Part shown: one piece after another, positions 44,298 through 48,322 of the stretch | How the letters are laid out: every line of letters begins with the position of its first letter | How positions within the stretch are numbered: the first letter of the stretch is position 1 | Source of the DNA: Solirubrobacteraceae bacterium | Lineage (GTDB): Bacteria > Actinomycetota > Thermoleophilia > Solirubrobacterales > Solirubrobacteraceae | DNA: 48,322 bases | Direction of reading: 5' to 3' | NCBI GenBank assembly: GCA_017882445.1 | Contig: JADGPK010000018.1 | Location: forward strand, 1 to 48,322 | The notes under the pieces: generated by a model | The model's database searches: none | What the model was told of the DNA's origin: nothing | What the model saw: only the letters and a program-made list of their open reading frames with translations | Translations under genes and position numbers: made by a program

Positions 44298-45022
44298 GGG
44301 TTCACCCTGGCGATAGCCGGTGCTGTTGGCGAGCTGCCGGCTGCTGTGGTCGCTCCCACCGGCGCGGCGGCGCCCGCGGGAGACGCGGCGCTCGCTCCTG
44401 CGGTCAGCCCCTGGCTGGCAGGCAGCTGGTAGGCGGTGGCGGTGATCGTGCCCGACAGCGCACCGGAGCTCTGCTTGCCCAGTTCTGCGGACGGGGCGAG
44501 CTTGACGCTCTGGACCGTCAGCAGGCGGCCGCTGACCTGCAGGCTGCCCGAGCTCGTGCGCGTCGTGAACTGGTTGAGCTGCTGGAAGAGGTGTTCGAGG
44601 TCGAAGAAGCTCCCGTCGAAGACGAACGTGAACGGCATCTGGGTGAAGCCGGTCGCCACCGCGCTGGCGGCGCTCGCCGGCGCCCCCCCTGCGCCGCTGC
44701 CGGCGACGATCGAGGCGAAGTTGACGTTCTTGCGGTTGGACGCCTGCTCGATCTCGTAGATCAGCGCGGGCACTTCCGGGTCGGTCGGGACGGCTTTGCC
44801 GAGGCTCACAACAGAGGCGTAGGCGGCCGCGTACTGCGACTGTGCGGCACGTGCGTTGCTCAGCTGGCCTTCGGCGCTCGAGAGCTGGGCCTTGGCGGCT
44901 TCGACCTGGGCGATCAGCTGCTTGGCCTGCTTGCGCTCAGGGGAGACGACGAGCATCCACGCGGCGCCGAGCAGCGCGAGGACGACCACGGCCATCAGGA
45001 CGATGCGATCACGGCCGGTCAT
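44294..45022 (-). CDS. pilO: Type IV pilus inner-membrane protein PilO
   Basis: A 242-residue alignment-complex component that pairs with PilN. An N-terminal segment MTGRDRIVLMAVVVLALLGAAWMLVVSP makes one transmembrane helix; a coiled coil (KQAKQLIAQVEAAKAQLSSAEGQLSNA) follows, then the ferredoxin-like domain with FTQMPFTFVFDGSFFDLEHLFQQLNQF, typical of PilO. The C-terminus is Ala/Gly/Pro-rich. The start at 45022 is fixed by an ATGA overlap with pilN, and the 3' end overlaps the downstream gene by 4 nt. PilO is the spacer connecting PilM/PilN to the outer parts of the machine. Confidence 0.88.
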   Translation of the reverse strand: MTGRDRIVLMAVVVLALLGAAWMLVVSPERKQAKQLIAQVEAAKAQLSSAEGQLSNARAAQSQYAAAYASVVSLGKAVPTDPEVPALIYEIEQASNRKNVNFASIVAGSGAGGAPASAASAVATGFTQMPFTFVFDGSFFDLEHLFQQLNQFTTRTSSGSLQVSGRLLTVQSVKLAPSAELGKQSSGALSGTITATAYQLPASQGLTAGASAASPAGAAAPVGATTAAGSSPTAPAIARVNP

Positions 45023-45789
45023 TTCGAGCTCTTCCCTGCTGTCGTGGGTGTGGCTGCCTTGGCGCCCGGGGCCGTCGAGACCGTGACGGCCTTGGCCGAT
45101 GCGGCGGCCGCCGATGCGCTCGGGAGCGGATCGAAGGAGATCTGCACGCTGAAGGACGGATCCCCGGGCGGGGAGCCGGATGGGCATCCGCCACTGGAGC
45201 CGGCGCTAGACGCCTTCGCCGAGCTCTGCAGCGTGACCGTGCGCACCCCGTCCATCAGATGCAGGCGCTCGAGCATCAGCGCCACGGCGGGCTGGCTGGT
45301 GGCGCAGCCGACGAGCGTGAAGGTGGGGACGCTGCCGGGCGGCGTAGCGGAGGTCGCAGCGGCGGAGGCTGCGGCGCCGGCGGCGCCCGGGACGGGCACC
45401 GGGGAGGCGGACCCGACCGTGCCGGTGAGCGATGAGATCGACACCTGCAGTGGAAGCACGCGACCGAACTCGTGGAAGACGTGTGCCCAGTCGAAGCGCG
45501 AGTCGACCAGCGTGGATACGGCCTGCGTGCGCTGTTCGCGCAGGGCGATGAAGCTGGCGTACGGAGCGAGCCGGTCGGCGGCTGTCTGCGCCTGCTGCGC
45601 CTGGGCGGTGACCGATGCGGCTTCGGCGCGGCGGCTTGCGATCTGGTGGTGGGCGATGCCGTAGAGCAGCGCGAGCACTGCCAGGCCGGCGACTAGCGCG
45701 AGCACCGCGTGGGCGCCGCCTTCAGAACGTCCGGTGCCCACGGCCGAGCCGCTGCGCTGCTCGGCTGGAATCAGGTTTACGGCCCTCAT
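45019..45789 (-). CDS. pilN: Type IV pilus inner-membrane protein PilN
   Basis: A 256-residue protein. The cytoplasmic N-terminus MRAVNLIPAEQRSG contains the conserved NLIP peptide that inserts into the PilM groove; one transmembrane helix follows (LALVAGLAVLALLYGIAHH), then a coiled coil and a ferredoxin-like fold with FDWAHVFHEFGRVLPLQVSISSL. Long Ala/Ser/Pro-rich stretches (GSASPVPVPGAAGAAASAAATSATPP and the tail) make it longer than Gram-negative PilN (about 180-200). Two Cys pairs (GCATS, GGCPSG) lie in the outer domain. It overlaps pilM and pilO by 4 nt each. Confidence 0.88.
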   Translation of the reverse strand: MRAVNLIPAEQRSGSAVGTGRSEGGAHAVLALVAGLAVLALLYGIAHHQIASRRAEAASVTAQAQQAQTAADRLAPYASFIALREQRTQAVSTLVDSRFDWAHVFHEFGRVLPLQVSISSLTGTVGSASPVPVPGAAGAAASAAATSATPPGSVPTFTLVGCATSQPAVALMLERLHLMDGVRTVTLQSSAKASSAGSSGGCPSGSPPGDPSFSVQISFDPLPSASAAAASAKAVTVSTAPGAKAATPTTAGKSSK

Positions 45790-47015
45790 TGGGGCGCCTC
45801 GATTGCCGCGAGGCCCGTAGCGACGGCGAGCCGGTGCGTGGAGACGGAGTCGGCGAGGTTCTCGTCGAAGAGACCTATGTCGCGCGTGCGCACCTCGACG
45901 CCCAGTGATGCCTGAAGCGCTTCGGCGAAGCCCGGGATGTCCTGTACGGAGCCGCTGAGCACGACGTGGGAGACCTCGCCGCCACCCTCCTGCGAGCGGT
46001 GGAAGTCGAGCGAGTTGCGGACCTCGCCGGAGATGTCGCGGATTCCCGACTCGAGCACGCTCAAGACATCCGCGATGCCGGTCTGTCCCGGCTCCGGCTC
46101 CGAGCTCGCGCCGACGTCGGTGAGCTCCTCGTAGCTCATCGAAAGCTCATCGACGGCTGGGTCCTCGTGACCCGCGGGTCGCTCACCCTCGGTCGTCTCC
46201 TGCTCGGCTGGGACGCTGTCCAGCGGAACGCTAGTGTCGGGCTCGTTCTCCTGTACCGGGGAGTTGAGGTCGACGGCCGCCAGCAGCGCGCGGGCATCGG
46301 CCACGGGGACGCTGCGACGCTGCGCTAGCTCGCCCGCCATGCCCTCCAGGCCGCTGCCGAGAACGCGGGTGAAGCGGCAGACGGTTCCCTCGGCGATCGC
46401 CAGGTTGGTCAGCCCGTCGATGTTCAGGTAGAGCACGCGGCCCACCTGCTCGGGGTCGGGCCGGTAGAGCGAGCGGATCAGGGCGAAGGCCGACATGTCC
46501 ACGCCCTCGGCGTTGAGCCCGGCGTGACGGACGGCGGCGAGCAGCCGCTCGACCATGTCCCTCTGCGCGGCCACGAGCACCACACGCTGGCGAGGGCCGG
46601 CGGGTGTGTCGATGATGCCGAGCGGGTGGAAGTCCAGCACCGCGTTGCTCAGCGGCATCGGCACCTGCTCCTGGGCCTGGAAGCGGACGGCAGCGGCGAG
46701 CTCCTTGTGATCGGTCAGCGGGGGAAGCTCGAGCGTCCGCAACACGGTGCGCTGGTTGGCCACGCCGATGCGGACGTGCTTGCTCATCCCGCTGCTGAGG
46801 AACAGCTCACGCAGGACGTTGCCGAGCGTGTCCGAATCGAGCACTTCGCCGTCTCGCACCGTGTCGGCGGGCAGCGGGAGGATGGCGGCCTGCTCAGCGA
46901 GGATCGCCCCGTTCACACGCGCCTTCACCGCCGCGACGAATCCTGGCTGGATGTCCAGGCCGACGACGTCGGCTCCGGCGCGCCGACCGATGTTCATGTT
47001 GAGCTTTAGGGGCAT
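45786..47015 (-). CDS. pilM: Type IV pilus assembly ATPase-like protein PilM
   Basis: An actin-like cytoplasmic protein of 409 residues that docks to the PilN peptide. ATP-binding subdomains are visible: DVVGLDIQPGFVAAVKAR (phosphate 1), YLNIDGLTNLAIAEGT (phosphate 2) and SHVVLSGSVQDIPGFAEAL (adenosine). It is longer than typical PilM (about 350) because of an acidic low-complexity insert at about 250-320 (SVPAEQETTEGERPAGHEDPAVDE). The start at ATG 47015 keeps the first beta strand; upstream sequence in this frame is unlike the family. pilN starts 4 nt before its stop. pilD lies 86 bp upstream. Confidence 0.93.
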   Translation of the reverse strand: MPLKLNMNIGRRAGADVVGLDIQPGFVAAVKARVNGAILAEQAAILPLPADTVRDGEVLDSDTLGNVLRELFLSSGMSKHVRIGVANQRTVLRTLELPPLTDHKELAAAVRFQAQEQVPMPLSNAVLDFHPLGIIDTPAGPRQRVVLVAAQRDMVERLLAAVRHAGLNAEGVDMSAFALIRSLYRPDPEQVGRVLYLNIDGLTNLAIAEGTVCRFTRVLGSGLEGMAGELAQRRSVPVADARALLAAVDLNSPVQENEPDTSVPLDSVPAEQETTEGERPAGHEDPAVDELSMSYEELTDVGASSEPEPGQTGIADVLSVLESGIRDISGEVRNSLDFHRSQEGGGEVSHVVLSGSVQDIPGFAEALQASLGVEVRTRDIGLFDENLADSVSTHRLAVATGLAAIEAPQ

Positions 47016-47101
47016 TGAGGGGATTCGCAAGAGGTTGGGATCGTGAGGAGGTCGGGACTGTTCGCCCGATGGTGGGGTATCGGCGCGAGGGCTGCGGCGC
47101 T

Positions 47102-47857
47102 TTAGTGCAGGAAGTGATTGACGTAGACATCGATGATCTGGGGCCCGACGAAAACGGCGGACAGCGCCCCGAATGCGAGGAACGGGCCGAACGGGATCGC
47201 GGTCTTGCGCCCCTCCCGGGCGCCCTTGCGGGCGATGACGACCGCGCCGAGCACGACGCCCGTCAAGAGCGCGACCATGATCGCCGGGGCGACCGCGGCC
47301 CCCAGGAAGAGCCCCATGACAGCTGCGAGCTTGACGTCTCCCATGCCCATGCCCCCCGGGTAGGCCAGGGCGGCAAGCAACAGGAAGCCGCCGGCGGCGG
47401 CGCCCGCAATCAGCCGCTCGGGCTCGCCCGAGGGGTCGAGCGCGAGACCGATGAGCAGCGCGAGCACGGCGCCAAGGCCGGTGATGCGGTTCGGGATGAT
47501 CCGATGCTCGAGGTCGATCAGGGCCGCCGGGACAACGAGCAGGATCAGGATGACGCTCAGCGCGATGCCGACCGCCGAATGGTGCACTAGCACGGCACCC
47601 AGGCACAGCGCACCCGTGAGCGCCTCCACCAGCGGGTAGCGCGCCGAGATCGGCTGCGAGCAGCTGCGGCAGCGACCGCGCAACAGCAGCCAGGACAGGA
47701 TCGGGATGTTGTCGTAGGGCTTCACCGGCGTGCCGCACTTGGGGCAGTGCGACGCCGGCGTGATGAGCGACTCGTGTCGCGGCAGCCGGTAGGCGACCAC
47801 GTTCAGGAACGAGCCGAACACCGCTCCGAGGATTCCAGCGAAGGTTGCGGCCTCCAT
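47102..47857 (-). CDS. pilD: Prepilin peptidase / N-methyltransferase
   Basis: Cleaves type IV prepilin leaders and methylates the new N-terminus, acting in the membrane. The product (251 residues) has the first helix with GSFLNVVAYRLPR, a four-Cys cytoplasmic zinc site (C38, C41, C63, C66), and about seven further hydrophobic segments. The catalytic Asp pair is D115 in LIDLEHRIIPNRI and D174 in GGMGMGDVKL, matching the aspartic-protease mechanism. The pilin-tail mini-ORF ends 3 bp upstream. Presence of the cysteine site suggests that the methylase half is functional. Confidence 0.95.
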   Translation of the reverse strand: MEAATFAGILGAVFGSFLNVVAYRLPRHESLITPASHCPKCGTPVKPYDNIPILSWLLLRGRCRSCSQPISARYPLVEALTGALCLGAVLVHHSAVGIALSVILILLVVPAALIDLEHRIIPNRITGLGAVLALLIGLALDPSGEPERLIAGAAAGGFLLLAALAYPGGMGMGDVKLAAVMGLFLGAAVAPAIMVALLTGVVLGAVVIARKGAREGRKTAIPFGPFLAFGALSAVFVGPQIIDVYVNHFLH

Positions 47858-47860
47858 ACG

Positions 47861-47962
47861 TCAGCTAATCGACACTTGCTCGGTGCCGCTTGAGCGCCAC
47901 CAGCTGCCGGTCGCGCAGCCGCCGGTGCCGCCCTCGCGGCCGCTGAGATCACGGAACTGCAT
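47861..47962 (-). pseudogene. Decayed duplicate of a pilin C-terminus (33-codon frame)
   Basis: A short ATG-initiated frame encodes MQFRDLSGREGGTGG then CATGSWWRSSG and ends at TGA 47861. Its core TGGCATGSW resembles the C-terminal SGCSTGSW of the pilin encoded at 48121-48322. At DNA level 19 of 23 bases match (accagctgcc.gtcg..ca.ccg), and the pilin stop codon TAG corresponds to TGG here, giving a nine-residue run-on. This looks like a relic of a duplicated pilin gene or a tail cassette. It ends 3 bp before the pilD start. It may not be expressed. Confidence 0.5.
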
Positions 47963-48040
47963 TCTCACTAGCTCTCATCGGCGAAGCGCACGTCGGCTTG
48001 ATGGATGAACGAGATCGGTCGGCGCATTGACGACGCCTCA

Positions 48041-48080
48041 AACGACGGAGAGGCGACCCGTGGGGCCGCCTCTCCTCGTT
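48041..48080 (-). terminator. Intrinsic terminator-like hairpin after the pilin gene
   Basis: AACGA-C-GGAGAGGCG (48041-48055) pairs with CGCCTCTCC-TCGTT (48067-48080) over 14 bp with one bulged C around an 11-nt loop. It lies 40 bp beyond the pilin stop on the minus strand, and in that direction GTTTGAGG follows, a weak T run. A partial terminator here would give high pilin and lower pilD-pilMNO transcript, as is common in pilus operons. Confidence 0.65.
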
Positions 48081-48120
48081 CACCTGCTTGCTGTTCGAGC
48101 TGACCGCTCGAAGCGGAGTG

Positions 48121-48322
48121 CTACCAGCTGCCCGTCGAACAACCGGATCCGACAATTTTCGGTTCACACGTGCGGCTGATTTCGCCAGTATCGTTCTTCG
48201 TAATCGTGAATTTGGCTTTTTCCGTGCCTTCAGCCGTCACGACGTAGCCTTTACCGGTCGTTGATGGTTCGGCGACCGTGAGTTGCGCTTCCGTCGTCGA
48301 CGCGGTGACGATCGACGGCTCG
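48121..48322 (-). CDS. Type IV pilin-like protein, C-terminal part (5' truncated by window)
   Basis: A minus-strand frame enters from the right edge and ends TAG at 48121, giving 66 residues. It contains VTASTTEAQLTVAEPSTTGKG, FTITKNDTGEISRT and ends CEPKIVGSGCSTGSW. A two-Cys loop at the very end of a Ser/Thr-rich beta domain is the usual D-region of type IV pilins, where the disulfide staples the C-terminus. The N-terminal leader and hydrophobic helix are outside the window, so assignment rests on the tail and on pilD/pilMNO downstream. Codon use is more AT-rich (AAA, ATT, GGT) than in neighbours, as for surface proteins under diversification. Confidence 0.72.
   Translation of the reverse strand, partial: EPSIVTASTTEAQLTVAEPSTTGKGYVVTAEGTEKAKFTITKNDTGEISRTCEPKIVGSGCSTGSW

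Overview
The window is high-GC DNA (G/C at most third codon positions) and reads as a chromosomal segment from an actinobacterium. Gene order and content (recN-steA-mctB/steB-pyrG-NUDIX-xerD, tlyA-nadK, dgt-dnaG, recO, efp-nusB, plus a type IV pilus operon beside an aro cluster) fit a deep-branching lineage of the Thermoleophilia/Solirubrobacterales type. That placement is inferred from synteny and motifs, not from a database search. Most genes are on the minus strand in tightly coupled operons with many 4-nt ATGA/GTGA stop-start overlaps, which fix several start codons.

Layout. (1) 1-925: a recombination scar with the 3' end of an IS21-type element (istB), a 3' fragment of a tRNA-Thr gene that looks like an att remnant, the broken N-terminus of a PIN-like gene, and an intact CAT-anticodon tRNA. 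(2) 1056-4127: SDR oxidoreductase, F420-dependent LLM oxidoreductase and a GT1 glycosyltransferase. (3) 4166-4971: tRNA-Asn with an HNH-endonuclease gene abutting its 5' end; the first 11 bp of the tRNA are duplicated there. (4) 5103-9241: minus-strand recO, PRC-barrel protein, dgt, dnaG; then a small glutaredoxin gene on plus. (5) 9533-22384: a long minus-strand run recN, steA, mctB/steB-like, a GT4-like membrane protein, pyrG, M20 peptidase, DUF3866, NUDIX, xerD, deoB, mutM, matching the order known from mycobacteria (Rv1696-Rv1701) with additions. (6) 22385-30462: an 8-kb accessory block, mostly plus strand, that separates recN from nadK/tlyA: degenerate GGDEF protein, GAF histidine kinase, MFS transporter, LuxR-type response regulator, second MFS transporter, membrane HD-GYP protein, a 0.6-kb non-coding stretch with a strong RNA-like hairpin, and a MerR/excisionase-type HTH gene. 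(7) 30463-36553: minus-strand efp, nusB, xseB, ispA-type prenyl synthase, dxs, tlyA, nadK, with a perfect CRP-like palindrome ahead of tlyA and a G-quadruplex/C-rich leader between xseB and the prenyl synthase. (8) 36655-38966: an R2lox-type oxidase and a divergent GT87-like membrane protein, sitting between pepP and efp, which are usually adjacent. (9) 38918-48322: minus-strand type IV pilus genes (pilin C-terminus at the edge, a pilin-tail duplicate, pilD, pilM, pilN, pilO, a repeat-containing membrane protein) leading into aroC, an aroK-aroB fusion, aroQ and pepP.

Functional themes: DNA replication and repair (dnaG, dgt, recO, recN, xerD, mutM, xseB), nucleotide and cofactor metabolism (pyrG, deoB, nadK), isoprenoid precursors (dxs, prenyl synthase), the shikimate pathway, cell separation/envelope (steA, steB-like, GT4-like protein) and surface pili. 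No CRISPR array, phage structural operon or recognised defence island was seen. The most unusual items are the HNH gene that takes its stop codon from a duplicated tRNA-Asn 5' end, the decayed duplicate of the pilin 3' end, the 8-kb signalling block splitting a conserved operon, and several RNA or DNA structure candidates.
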